Below are positions 40,667 to 53,077 of a stretch of 64,000 bases of DNA, one piece after another (the stretch's first letter is position 1; each line of letters begins with the position of its first letter). Made by a program: the position numbers and the translations under genes. This DNA is from Irpex lacteus. Taxonomy: Eukaryota > Basidiomycota > Agaricomycetes > Polyporales > Irpicaceae. Location: positions 186,001-250,000 of the forward strand of contig MQVO02000002.1 of the NCBI GenBank assembly GCA_001986395.2, read 5' to 3'. The notes under the pieces were generated by a model that worked only from the letters and a program-made list of their open reading frames with translations, searched no databases and was not told where the DNA came from.

Positions 40667-42442
40667 TCAAAGCACCACCACCAAAGTCGTCAAAGTCGTG
40701 AGAGCAGTCACTACCACACATGCCCATGCCCCACGAGCGATCGTGACACCAGAGGACGTCTCGCCACTACCACCAGCACCAGCCAACGACGTCGCCTGCG
40801 CTCCTCCTCCTGCTCCCCCACCATTGCCACCTCCCTCTGCACTACCCGCGTTGGGGTTCGAAGTAGCAGTGGGAGAAGCCAACAGTGAGGTCGCGCTAAC
40901 GGTAGTTGTGGCGGTAGGCTGGGCTGCACCTGAGGTGGTGTACGCGCGTACGTAGTTGATTTCGAAGTAGGCGTTGTCATATTTGGGACTGCCGGGGCCT
41001 ACGACGTTGTCTTGATACTATTTATTTCAAGCGAGCAAATGTAGTATTGCGGTGGTCAGATATTAATATTCTTGGGGTGGGAGGAAGGAGTGTACGTACA
41101 CATGTACCTGTGGACCCCATGTGTCCGCATTGAGGTCCGTAGATGGATGGTACGCCGGCCCTGTTTACACGTTCCGAGTAAGTAAGAGATATCACATCCG
41201 AGGGTAATGAGGTTCAGAAGCAGGGCAGAGAAGGAGAGGAAATTAAAAACGCATGCTCTATGACGACGAAAGAAGCAGGAAGCGGTGCAATGAATAAGAA
41301 GCGGATGCTTACCAGTCTCCACAGAGCGTGATGTCAAGAACGAGCTGCTGTTGCGTGAACTTCTCTGTGAGGTTGCAGTGCGGGTTGGCGGGGAAGGCGG
41401 CGGAGGGCATGCCCCATTGTGAGATGTCTATGGAGGACGTGGCGTTGGCCTGGGATATGCTTGCGGGGATGTTCGCTCGCTGGAGTGTTTGGTAAGTTGC
41501 AACGTACATAGCCTACGACCAGGATAAACGGGACTTACGCTCCAATACCACATGCTAAGTACGCAAACCCCGAAATTTAGCGAATGAGTTCATCTAATGG
41601 TACTGGGATGTGCGACTCACTAAATCCCGCTGACGTCAAACTGGGTAGCCCACACACCCCCACCATTCGCCGCAAACGCAGCCCCATACGTATTCTGCTC
41701 TGACTGAATCACAACACACCCGGACCCCGTCCCACAGTCCTGCCCGACATTGTGCCCCGTCTGCGGCACCGTGTCGTCTTTGAGACAGCCGGTGGTGGTG
41801 TGCAGCGCCATTTGGTTGTTCGGGTTGAGGTTGATGCTCTCGATGATGTCGATCTCGCCGTCGTCAGGCCATAGGGTGCCTTTACTCCAGAACGCGGGCC
41901 AGACGGAGCACCCGAAGGGGATGTGGACGACGTCGATGATGAAGAGGCTGCCGAAGTCGTATAGGTCCGAGGTCGTGATACGGACCTACGGTCGGCCGTT
42001 CCACAGTTTAGTACTCTGATTTTTGGTAGCATCTTAAAAGGAGAGGCGAGATACTCACGGTGTTGCGCTTGTCGTTGGGCGCGACGGTGGTCGTGTTATC
42101 AACGCGGATGATGGCGCGCCCGGCGTCGTTCACGTACGCCAGATGCTCGGCGGTGGCCTCTGTCTGGTTGAGCCACCAGACATCGCCTGCGTGATAAACA
42201 CCATCATCAGTAAGTCAAGACTCGATACTGAGCACGCAGTATCCCGTTCAGGGCCTGCCAAGAACACTGCGATAAAATCACACCACAGAACACGCACCAA
42301 GCGTCAAATTATCCCAACTGCCATAAAAGTCCCAGCCCTGGAAGAAGTGCGAGCCCGAATAATCTCTGACGAGGTCGAATGCGTGTGTCGCCGTGGGGAG
42401 CGCCGTGACAGCTAGCAGTGAGCCCAGGAGTGTAGGCAGCAT
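40667..42442 (-). CDS. GH16 endo-beta-glucanase-like protein with GPI tail, 421 aa
   Basis: Seven exons on the minus strand: 42442-42298, 42186-42059, 41985-41621, 41554-41539 (16 bases), 41512-41313, 41160-41100 and 41017-40667. A signal peptide ending near THA is followed by the GH16 start (FQGWDFYGSWDN). The catalytic motif DDGEIDIIESIN supplies the ExDxxE acid/base and nucleophile glutamates. GIYMWYWS and a cysteine-bearing FPANPHCNLT complete the jelly-roll. The tail is Gly/Ala/Ser-rich and ends in a hydrophobic stretch (VVVTALTTLTTLVVVL), a GPI-anchor signal. It likely trims or crosslinks beta-1,3(4)/1,6-glucan at the cell surface. The exact activity within GH16 is not decided by motif. 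Confidence 0.92.
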
Positions 42443-43460
42443 CGTTGCTCCTCAGGCCACAGGTCGTACGATGGGGGAAAGGGGGGAAAGCGAGAAAGGG
42501 AACGGAAGACGCTACACGGGATAGATAAAGCTTAAGGGCTGCTTCGCCCGGTGAGTTGATGCTGTGTCGGAGAGAAGCAGGTCAGTGGACGGGTCAAAAA
42601 GATACGGAGACGGAGGGAAACGTCCATATGCATATGCACATAGCCTGAGTAAGGTGTGCATGCATGGACCCTTTTGCGGCGTGAATCTGGAGCCTCTGGT
42701 GGAAGTAGTCAGTAGCGCTGCTGATAACCCTAATGCCAGCTGAGTGCTAGAGTAGCGACCTAGAATCAGCTCAGTTCGAACTTCTCAGGCTGTTTGTTCG
42801 GAGCGGGAACACTAAAGTTCTGCAGTAGATGGCGTGATGAGTACCGTCCTCGGAGGTGATACTCTAGAAAGAAGGCTCGTGGACACCGCCGAACAACGTG
42901 TTGGCAGCACCCCATGACGGATGGCCATGTGGGCTACGAATGAGTCGTAGAAATGAACGTGGAGACTTAGATGCCATTGTTGTGTGTTGCAAGGAAGCAG
43001 TTGCAGTGGTCGAGGTCAAATGGAAGTTGCAATCATTCCGTGCACCCAGCTGGTCCAATGCGATCTCTGTTGATGGTTGTTTGTGCGCCTGGCCTCAGCT
43101 CATAGCTGGGCTCGGTGACCGGTGACCATAGCCCGTTTCTACAACTGCCTTACCATGTGAAGACGATCTGCTAGCAGTCTACCGTGGTCAAGTACATTGA
43201 TGACCTGACATAGCAAATCTAGAAAAACATATATAGCGGAGACAGTACGTACGGTCATCTCTCGCCATCGTGCGTGCTTGCCACAATGCCCTCATGAAGG
43301 GGGAGCAATTAAAGCGATATATTTATATACACGGATCACACAGCACGAAAGCACATTGACAGCAGAATATCACAGTACTATACCTCATAGCAACGAGACG
43401 GTGAGAGTTGAAGACGAGAAAAAAAACTGGCAGTCTCTGGCAGTTCATCAGAGAGTCTCA
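42443..43460. other. intergenic, no gene seen
   Basis: This contains the GH16 promoter side and the 3' flank of MSH2. Short frames here show no domain or convincing splice structure. Confidence 0.45.
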
Positions 43461-46400
43461 TCAACCCAGACTCTCCAGCACCCTCTGCGCCCACAAGTTT
43501 TGCTCGACTTGCGGACGGAACCGCTCAACGCACTTCTTCAGCTCTTCCAATTGCGCCTCAGGACTGAGCTCCTCCTGTCCGTCTACCATCATCGCATCTT
43601 CTGCATCCCCACTACTGGCAGACGTCTGAGCCACCCACGCCTGCAAGAGTCCCTCCACGAGCTTACTGCCCTCTTCGACGACCTCAGGTGGGATATCAGC
43701 GTCTATCTCCCGGCGGTCTGAAGAAAGAGGAGAAGTAAAGTTAGAGTTGTATCTGTCAAATAAGAACGCGACTGGAAGGGTTCTCTGCATACCGGCGTTG
43801 AAATCCTCGAGTTCGTCCGCCTTGCGTTTCGCAAGCTGAATAAAGGGTAAGTTAGATCGTCAGAACGTGAACACTACACAAAGCCATTGATGAAGGAGCT
43901 ATAAACACACCTTAACGACGTTCTCCGGGAAGTTTGCGAGCTCCGCGACATGTATACCGAAGCTTTGGTCGCAAACGCCTGCACAAGCGGTCTAATCAGA
44001 CGACCACTCTCCCCTATGTCAGACAGACATGGCACGTACCAGGCTCGACCTTATAAAGCAACGTAATATCCCTCCTCTGGCTCAACGACTCGTCCGTCGA
44101 CACATGCGCGACGACGTGCAGATTCTTGACGTGCGGGATCTGTTGGTCGAGCGCGGTGAGTTCGTGGAAGTGGGTCGCGAACAGACAGAAGGCGTGTATC
44201 TCGGAGGCGATGTGTCTACGGTACGGGGTGACGTTAGGAGATAAGAATAAGAATAGTACGGCGCAAGGGAGACAGACGTACTCTGATATGGCCCAAGCCA
44301 GACCGAACCCGTCGTATGTCGAGGTTCCTGGACAGATAGACGACGTCAGTCAGCGTTTTCCAACGTCGGGACGAATGCTGAAGCCGAAAACCCACCTCGT
44401 CCGAGCTCGTCGATAATGATCAACGAATCCTTTGTAGCGCTCTACGCCCCAGTTCTCATGGGTCAGCACCCACATCTTCTTCTTTCTACCATCACTCCCA
44501 ATTGAACACTCACCCGAAGGATACTAGCAGTCTCCAACATCTCCGCCATAAACGTCGACACACCACGAAGCTGACTGTCCCCAGCACCCACGCGGCACAA
44601 CACAGAGTCAAATACGGGCAGACGGGCTTCGGAGCAAGGGACGAAGCATCCTGTTTGTGCGAGGAGGGCGATGACGCCTACTTGGCGGATGTAGGTGCTC
44701 TTGCCGCCCATGTTTGGTCCAGCTGGGAGGAATGGGTGGTCAGATCAGATAAACTAGCTGAGACGGGCTGAAGGGCAAGAAGAATGGGAGGGTACGTACT
44801 GATGATTTGGAACTCGCTCTCGTCTGAGATGAATGGAGCAAAAGCAAATAGTCAGTGTTCAGTATAGGATGTGAGTGAAGTGGCCGGATGGGTGTACCTT
44901 TGATCATCTCGACGTCGTTGGGAATGAAGCTCACGTCGTCTTGGACTTCAAGACATGGATGTCTCGCGTCTTTGAGCACCAAGCTCCCCGAACCTGTCAG
45001 AATGTATAATCGGCAATACCAACGATGAGTTCAGTGACAGTCGTAGTAGAGAGGAAAAACTCACCCTTTTCTAAGACTGTTGGCTTGACATACGCCTCTG
45101 GTGCGTTGACCGCCACATGCGCAAACGCAATGATCACATCGAGGTGCGCGATGACGTTGTTCCACGCCTCAAGTACAGGCGCGTACGTCGCTTTCGACAC
45201 ATGTCAGCAGCCACATTCCCAACAAACGAATCCAGCGGGTAAGGACAAGACAGCTCACCAGCAGTCATAACGATCTCCCCGACAAGTTTCCCCTGCTTGG
45301 CCTTATATTGCGCGGTCGTCTCCGCATACTCCGTCGCCAGACTCGAGAGTTTGCGTGTGGTGAAGAAACAGCCGCTCTTGAGCGTCGCGAGGTCCGTGTA
45401 CTCTTTCTTGTTGGCGATGCTCTTCTGGTCCTGTATTGTATCAAAACATCATCAACATCCATACTACTCACTACGTTCTCGGAAGCAGTGCAGGACTTAC
45501 GTTCTTAGAAATCCTAAAACAATACCCATGCGCCTGAGAGTTCTCCAAATGCAGCTTCTTATCCAACTCCAGCTCCAGCTCCCTCCCAACGCGCTTATGC
45601 TCACCATCCAGTCCATCTCGGATCCCTTTTAAGGTCTCCGCGAGCGACTGGAGCTCGTCGTCGTACTCCGGTTTGATGACGAAGTTGTGATTCTCGAGTT
45701 CGTCGAGGTCGATGGTTTCTTGGACCATGTTGGCGTAGTTGGATAGGGAGGTTTCATAGTCCTGCGTGGGCGAGGTGGGGTGAGAGTGAGAGTGTCAGTG
45801 TTAATGCTAGTGTGCGTATGAGAGATGAGGTTGGGTTGTGTACCGTACCTTCAGTTTGGCGAGGTACGTCTCTTCGATTAAACTCTTGTTCTCATCGGTA
45901 GTGTCGACATTCTCCAATGATGCGATCAAGCCTTCCAGCTAGACACAATGCATACTCAGTAATCCTTTATTTTGTCCCGTGGAGTAAGTTGAACATGTCA
46001 CGCGTACCTTCAAGACAGCCTGATAAACTCGTACGACATCTTCAAGAGTAGCGACCGACTTTTGGAACCGCTTGCATATCCGGTGCATGTCAGGAAGCAA
46101 TTTCAGTTGTTCATCCTAGTCGCCCCCGTTAATCTCTTCCATGCATCCTAACTATTCGTTTCAAGCTCTTACCTGGAGAGCACGTCGCGTGTTAGAGTCT
46201 TCAACAAAGACCTCGACCAAGTCCTGTCGTTTACCTACGACGCAGTTCCGAGTAAGACTTACATCCATATATCTAGAAAACCCAAGATGTATGCATACGT
46301 ACGGATTTCATGAAGGTTCACGAGCGGCTGTTTGAGCCAGCTCCCAAGCAGCCTCGACCCCTGTGCAGTCTTACACTTGTTCAGCAGACCGAACAACGTC

Positions 46401-47819
46401 GTGTTCTTATTCCCTGACTATAAAGTGACAAGTATGAGCACACTGGTCAGCAGCAAACAAACAGGACAACTCCGAGGAAGCAGTGGACTGAACTCACCAC
46501 GCCACCAGCATCGGTCAAGTTCAACGCCCTCAGCGCACTAGCGTCCAACCTCATAAATTGCGTTAAGTCGTGCGTCCGAATGGTGTATGCGCCGTGGTTC
46601 GAAGGGTCGGAGAGGAGGGAGAGGTAGGTGATCAGCGCGGCCAGCGAGGCTGGTGCTACTGGTAAGTTCAGCTGGGCTACGTAGTGTGAGAAATGGGTTG
46701 TATGCAGAGACATCACGGGAGGGGCTTACAGATGGCGGATGCGGCGTCGACGCTTGAGGACGAAGGGATGGTGCTTGGGTTAAGCAGGCGTGTGAGGTCG
46801 TCTTGGATGTTTCCTGCTTTGAACTCGCCTGATACGACACATCGTCAAGTTAGCATGTATAAGAAACACTTTCGATTGGATTAGTTGATAAAGTGAAGTG
46901 GGGTAGACGTACTGGGCTTGCGCTCTGTGACGACAACGTTGCACCGTTCGAACACGTCTTTGAGTTTCTTGAGCTCAATGTCGCGCTCGGTTGTCCCTGA
47001 TACTGTCCCAGTGGGCATGATGACCTCCTTCACGGCGAGTTGAATGACTAACGTCTGCGAAGATACCCCGTCAATAAGGGTATACGAGTGATGAGTAAAT
47101 AAATCTACGCAAGACTGACCTCCGTGTTTGAGAAGCAGTCGTTGTCAACAAAGTCCGCGACGCCGAGCTCCCGCGTACTTGTGTCGGCGAACGCGACACC
47201 GACCGTCTTCGTGCGAGCGTTTGCTGACGTTCCAGGGGTTGGCGCAACCTTGATAGCCATGACGACCGGTGCAGACATGATATCGACACTACCGAAGAGC
47301 ATATCCTCCACATCCTGCAGGTTTCCCGGGGACGCCTACACGAACACATTCAGCCCACATCACCACACTCAAAGTCGACCTCGACCGACCTCTTTGTCCA
47401 GCACGAACTTGGTTGCCCGCTTGCCTTGCCCAGCCTCAGGGACGTAAATCTCAATCTTAAGCTGCCTCGTCGTCAGCGCCTCCCTCAAGAACGTCTTCGC
47501 CGAGTTCGCGCTGAGCGTGACACTCGCCAGCCCCGCCTTGCCTCCCGCGCCCAGGTACTTGATCACAGTATTAGTATGGTAGACGTGCGTCGCGATGTAA
47601 TGCGCGTCTGGGCCGTGCACGGAGTAGTAGTCTCCTCTGTTGAAGAGTCGTATGGTGCCCGTTTCTGGAGACTTTGCTGGCAGTTTCGCGAAGAAGCTGC
47701 AGAAGCCGGGGTGTGAGGCGTTGTCTGGCGAGTATATTAGTATTTGGAACTGTTCTGGGGATATGAAGCTCACCGATCTCGTAGTCTGCATCTTTTTCCT
47801 TTCCGTACATCAACGCCAT
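43461..47819 (-). CDS. MSH2: DNA mismatch repair protein MSH2, 971 aa
   Basis: Twenty-two exons run from 47819 to 43461; hand-placed borders sum to 972 codons including the stop. The order follows the family: N-terminal mismatch-binding domain (FCSFFAKLP.., [16 protein letters not shown]), connector, lever and clamp ([37 protein letters not shown]). The ATPase follows: Walker [10 protein letters not shown] across the exon 15/16 joint, then [16 protein letters not shown], Walker [22 protein letters not shown], and a helical C-terminus ([21 protein letters not shown]). MSH2 pairs with MSH6 or MSH3 in the nucleus to detect mispairs and loops. The shortest exon has 24 bases (44823-44800). All motifs needed for function are present. 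Confidence 0.96.
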
Positions 47820-48935
47820 GGTTGCCGTTGTTGTACTCGTCCACGCCGTCTAAAGTGTACAGGAAAGAAATGCGCCACGCGACAGCGCGTCTTCGACGCG
47901 CCGCGTTTTGAGCGCTTATGAAGAGTTCGGTAAATAACCAGTTTCAAGCAACTGGACACTGGAGTCGGCCGTGCAGGGTGTGGTCGGCTCTGCTTAATTT
48001 CTATGTGTACATGAAGTGATGCATAAACGTCGGTCGTCTACGTTTATGTTCACGTTTGCATCGTTCAACGGTTTAACGAGCGTGCGTGTGGAGAACGATG
48101 TACGCGATCGAAACTTATTTCCTCTTCTGGTAATTGAGGGATCACTACTCCCATCTGTCTCTCGGACTCATCGTGTAGTGTGATATGCCGTCTTCAGGCT
48201 GGGAGGAGTAATTAAACAACTCTTCCTGTACCACTCAAGTTTCTACTTGTAATGAGTGTGACGAGACGCGTCGCGTGGTGTCACGAAGGTGACATTCACA
48301 GATTCCGACATACTCCGCCCGAAACAACACGTTGAAAAGGCCAGCTTGGAAATGCGACTTCTGTCTTCTCGCTCGTCTCTCGAATGTCATTTCACTCTCA
48401 GAATAGACAAGAACAGAACTCTTCTATGATTTCCTCGACTCGTTTTCACGACCGACTCCGACGCACTCATTGTGTACAGGCGCAGCGGCTTTCTCACCGC
48501 AGCTTCTGAAGTGGCTTACGAGTGCAAGATAGACCTGTCCTTCCTTCTATTATCTCAATGCCTTGATACGTGGTATGGAGGTTTGTCAAGGAGGTTACAC
48601 ACATCTAACCATAGTGCGTACTACACATTGTCATTACCACTGCTCAATATATCTGCTTTGCCGATAATAATCTGGATGACCGTGGGATGAGGATGAGGAT
48701 TTAGTCGCCTACAACGCCACTACACGTGTCGGGCTTCACTCTTTCTCGACGATGGTCATGCTCAAACCATGCACCCCAAGACTCGCGACATTGTGCAGGC
48801 CTCAAATGAAGCTCAAGCGGGCCTCGCATCCATGCCACGGACACCACCTGCAATCCGCGCCTATCCCCACACTTTAAGTCACAGGGCGTCCACCACGACG
48901 GTGGCACTGCCACCGTCCACACAATCCAAAGCAGC
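47820..48935. other. intergenic, no gene seen
   Basis: Upstream of MSH2. Short frames on both strands carry no recognisable domain. An A/T-poor stretch with several TCACG motifs near 48270-48300 is not otherwise interpretable. Confidence 0.45.
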
Positions 48936-49142
48936 GATGGATACCCGCGTCGGCGACTCCATAGATCTTGTCCTCCCTTTCTTCCTCGTCTTGGGGATCC
49001 TTGTTATCTTTATCGTCATATCGTCAGGCTCGCCAGGATCTCAAGAGACCAGCAGAGCTCCCTCCAAAGAACCTTATCCGCATCACAAAGATAGCACGCG
49101 ATCCCGACAAGTCAAAGTCAAGGTGTGTTTCTCGACCCTATG
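48936..49142 (+). CDS. possible small single-pass membrane protein (uncertain)
   Basis: From the ATG at 48936 the frame reads MDTRVGDSID, then one strongly hydrophobic helix (LVLPFFLVLGILVIFIVI), then a short polar, basic tail. The same frame also has an ATG at 48769. It ends 80 bases before the F-box gene start. A donor-like GTGTGT at 49122 could splice it onward. No family is recognised. The evidence is only a clean transmembrane segment near an N-terminus, so it may be chance. Confidence 0.25.
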
Positions 49143-49221
49143 ACCCTACGATACCCCGCTTCATTGACCATCGTCCTACTCTCCCTCCCTACACATCTAG
49201 CAAGCCCATCGCCCCCGCACG

Positions 49222-50477
49222 ATGTCCCCGTCCCCTCCCAAACTCCCCATCGAACTTATCGAACAAATCATCGACCACCTGCACTCCACCCCCCTCGCTC
49301 TTGCCACCTGCAAACTCGTACACCGCACCTGGCTCCCACGCGCCCGCACACACCTGCACCGCACCATCATCTTCGAGCTCGGCGGCCCCGACCCGTTCGC
49401 TCTCCGCTTCTTCGTGCCCCAAGTCGCCCTGCACGTCCGCGAACTCGTCGTCTCGTACCGGCTCCTCCGCGAAGTGGGCGCTTCGGTTCTTGTAGAGCTC
49501 GATTTGGTCGAGGTTTTGCATGTTGTGGCGGATCTTGCTAGTACGAGTATACGTGCGAGCGAGAGATTGGTATCCGCGGCGGACTTTCCACGCTTCTCGC
49601 GACTCAAACGCCTACACATCAACACACTCGGCTTCGCTACCCAATTGGCCGTCCTATCCTCCCTCACCACCAAAGCTTCAACCATATCCTTTCTCACTGT
49701 CGACATCCATCCCCCTCGGCACATCTCTCAGTTTTTGACAGACGCACGAGCACAGGAGACGCTGAGAAAATGTCCCACCGTCGGGCTGAAATCACTCGAC
49801 TTGCGGTACAAATGGTTCGACTCGCGTAGTCATGGGGCGTTGCCGCAGGCAATCCTCCAGCTTTCGGGGAAGGAGCTGAGGCATCTTACCTTTACCGATA
49901 TGCAGCACGACTCACCACAGGCGTTCTGTGAGTACGAGTACCCTCACCATAATATATCTACATTCTACTCTTTACTTTTTTGACTGACTAACATCCATAT
50001 CCATCCCTTCATGCAGTCCACGCTCACCGCGACATCTCCTTCTCCGCGAACACCTCCATAGAGACGATAACCATCGACTTCACTTGGCAGCCCGCTCTGA
50101 TGTACTCCCCGTACGGGAGCGTCGACAGCCTTCGCTCTCTCGTCTCGAACTTCCTACAAGCCCTGCGCCATACGAACTTACACACCGTATGCGTACGGAT
50201 CATGATTGACGCGGACAAAGACACTCTCCTGAGGCAACTGAGGTATCTCAGTCTTATGTGGCTCGATGGGTTCGTCGAGCCCCTGACTCGGTTAGAGGGA
50301 GGTGTCGGTAGGGAGGCAGAAAGGCGACTCAAAACCGTGCGAGTTGAGTTGAGGTTCGCTGAGGCGTGCAAGTTTAGGAAGGACGAGGCTGGCGTTGTGC
50401 GTGAGCATGTGCATAGGCAGTTGGCGGGGTTGAGGAGGCGGGGGGTGTTGGATTTGGACTTGGATTTGGGGGTATGA
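49222..50477 (+). CDS. F-box domain protein, 388 aa
   Basis: Two exons, 49222-49927 and 50017-50477, join in frame (TTC codon across the splice). The N-terminus is an F-box: PKLPIELIEQIIDHLHSTPLALATCKLVHRTWLPRARTHL, the pattern that binds Skp1 in SCF ubiquitin ligases. The remainder is leucine-rich and irregular (LRELVVSYRLL, RLKRLHINTL, LKSLDLRYKWF, LRHLTFTDM), like the degenerate LRR tail of many mushroom F-box proteins that is thought to select targets. The C-terminus is basic, then Leu/Asp-rich. The target is unknown. It belongs to a local set with the genes at 51546 and 60906, without close similarity between them. Confidence 0.85.
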
Positions 50478-50787
50478 GTCTGCACGTAGCTTAAGATGAT
50501 GGCTTAAGTAAACGTCACAGGTACGCTATGGGTTTTAACTTTATAAATGTATGCGTATTTAATGTAAAATAGTTGTACTATATGTATGCTTGCTTTGTGC
50601 GCATGGGGGTGACGTATGTGGATAGCGTAGGCTTGAGTGTAGGCCCGAGAGTTTGGCTGGGATGCGCCAAACGCCGTAAGAAAGTTATCGCGATCGGCGC
50701 TCTAATAGTAGGAGTACTTTCTTTTCTACTAACGTTTGCCCACAGGACAATAAGCTTAGGAGAATCTACTTTCTCCGAGCAGCTAAT

Positions 50788-51064
50788 ATGGATGATGACT
50801 CGCCATGGGATGATAACGTCCAAACAGTGAAAGACTCCGAGTGGTCCAAAATATCCTCTGATTTTATGAACGTAAGTGCGCGCATTTCTTTCACAGAATA
50901 CGCGCGATCGTCTCGCTGACCAACTTTCATGGTTGCAGGTCGGATACAGAGAAGGAATCACAGCGGGAAAAGAGACGCATCTACAGCAAGGCTTCGACGA
51001 TGGCTTCGCGAACACCGGCGCCCCGCTAGGCAGGCAGATTGGCCTGCCACTGTTGCACTATTGA
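50788..51064 (+). pseudogene. truncated YAE1 duplicate, 69-codon frame
   Basis: This copies the first two-fifths of the YAE1-like gene at 30827-30159: exon 1 (50788-50871), the intron at the same position (50872-50938), and exon 2 up to GRQIGL, where homology stops and PLLHY plus a stop follow at 51064. About 15 bases upstream of the ATG also match (CTCCGAGCAGC). Retention of the intron means DNA-level duplication, not retrocopying. Exon 1 differs from the parent at 7 of 84 bases, all synonymous. Exon 2 has two replacements (Ala to Thr, Glu to Gln). The Glu-rich C-terminal part is missing, so normal function is doubtful. A short translated product is possible. Confidence 0.87.
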
Positions 51065-51545
51065 TACGCTGAATCGGAGCAAGCCTATTCAAACCTGATT
51101 AGTGCTAAAGCCTATATCGCATGAACCAGAAATCCCACCGTAACTTCGAACCGAGACCGATGCAATGACGTGTAACCCATTAGCATAGTACAGCGGCCAC
51201 CTGTGGGTCAAGAAGTACCGGAAGATTACAAGCTCACTGAATACTTCTTTGAGTCGCTCATGAACCGCTGGGAAAGGATCCTAGAATGACCCTATCAGAG
51301 AATCACCAAGAATTACTATTAGCGCGTCGTCAAAATAACATGCCTACTCGTCGCGTGAATAGAGAGTACCGCGCAAGGACGACACCTGACAGAAGTTCGA
51401 TGCTAAACTATTGTCCCATCCCAAGAACACATAACAACAAAGTTTCAAGACCACGACGACCTGCGCACCAGTGGTATCAGAAATCAGAGAATCAATACAT
51501 CTGCACGACAATACAAGCAATATAGTCGCACCTTTCGAATTCCAT
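51065..51545. other. intergenic after the YAE1 fragment
   Basis: No gene was recognised. This DNA has no counterpart downstream of the intact YAE1 gene. Confidence 0.45.
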
Positions 51546-53077
51546 CTACATGTCGAACACCAACAGCTTCTTCCCAAACAATCTGCTCAACCGATTACAT
51601 ATCTCCAACCGATCCATGGCCCCCCACCTCCTCACCACCGGAATCCCCTCTCCCTCTGCCCCGAAATCACCCTCGGCACCCGTCAGCTTCTCCAGTCTGC
51701 GTACGCAAACCCTCTTCAGACCGTCAAATCTCAAGCACTCATTCTCCAACCCCTCCCAGTCCGGCACGTTCTTCAGATGCTCGGAGACGACGTGTGCGGG
51801 GCCAGTAAGCTCAATAGAGAGCGTGATTGAGGTGATGGCGCTTTCAGGAGGAAGGTGGGATAGGAGGAGGGACGGAACTGACCATTCTGCGGGGGAGTAA
51901 AGCTGAGGTGAGGGATCTGCATGAGGGAAGAGGGGAGCAGTTGCATATTGTACCGCGCCACTGGTCTCGTCTTCATCGATCGGCTGTGTGGTGTCGATGA
52001 CGATGATTCCATCGGCTTCATCATCGTCTGCGTGTGTATGCGTGTGGGCGTTTTCCATCTCTTCCATCTCTTCCTGGGCCTTTTCTGGGCCGTCCAGCAA
52101 GAGATTGATAGAAATCGAGCTCAGAGACCGGCAGCTATCGAGACGCAGAGCCGTGAACACCTCTGGCCCGTCAACTAAGTAGGCCAGTGGGGACAAATGG
52201 TGAGCACACGGCGCTCGAGAGGACAATGTAGTAAGAACTTACGTAGTCCATGTCTAGGCAGATCAATTTCAAACGTCCGCAAGGTAGAACTCATCTTGTC
52301 GCGAATGATATCGCCGACTAAGTGAATATCCTCGTGGTTCTCAAGGTAGGACGCCGCCCAGAGTTCGCGAAGGGTGAGGGAATCGAGCGTACTCAAGAAC
52401 GGCTGTCTCCTGAGGTACTCTAAGAAGTTGAGACACACGTCTGCCAGCGACAGAGTGAGAGTATTAACTAGCACGTTGGGAGGTTCGCAGGGGCAGTGAT
52501 TATGCGCGGCTTCGTCAGGGCTTATGTCCCCGGTCGCGTCGTCGACGTCAAAATGCCCGAGCCAGACGCGCGTAAGGTAGAGGTTGTCGATGTGAGAGAA
52601 ATGTCGGAGTATCTCGAGTTTGGAGTGAGGAGGGCCTTTGGCAGCGCGAAAGCTGTTGATGTAGAGGTCCCCGATGGATCGCTGGGGCCGGGTGTAGAGG
52701 TGCATGTTGTTGGCCTTCGTACGTGTCCACCCGCAGTTCAGCAGAAGGAGAGCTTTGAGTTTGGGGATTTGGTCGAGAATGTTGCTCATGAAGCTTGCAT
52801 CGATATCGCCATGAACCAGATTGTCTTGGTTGTACCCGTCGACACAGATGACGCGGATGGTAGGGCCGATATCAGGAGCACTGGAGAGGAAGTCGAGAAA
52901 GTGCTTGTACGCGTTGCGATCATCTTGTCTGGCTACCAGGACAGACTCAAAAAGGTGATGCCGAGCACTGCGCTTCCAGGAGTGGGAGACGAGAGTGCAC
53001 GCAGAAAGTGAATGTTTGTCGCCGCAAAGGTTGTCGATGATCATATCGCAGAGTTCTGGGGGAAGTCTCGGATTCAC
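51546..53077 (-). CDS. F-box domain protein, 487 aa
   Basis: Two exons on the minus strand, 53077-52243 and 52174-51546, join in frame. The F-box is at the N-terminus (RLPPELCDMIIDNLCGDKHSLSACTLVSHSWKRSARHHLF). LRR-like segments follow (IRVICVDGYN, LKALLLLNCG, LDSLTLREL, LRTFEIDL). In the second exon a short His/Asp-rich insert (AHTHTHADDDEADG) interrupts the fold. It is a probable substrate adaptor of an SCF ubiquitin ligase in cytosol or nucleus. I recognise no specific orthologue. Confidence 0.85.

Noticed and set aside
48769..49143. 125-codon frame from the first ATG
   Set aside because: The upstream half has no recognisable structure and overlaps other frames. Only the shorter start with the membrane helix was kept, at low confidence.
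51140..51175. tRNA-like TTCGAA string
   Set aside because: No acceptor stem or anticodon arm can be folded around it. No tRNA gene was found anywhere in the window by eye.
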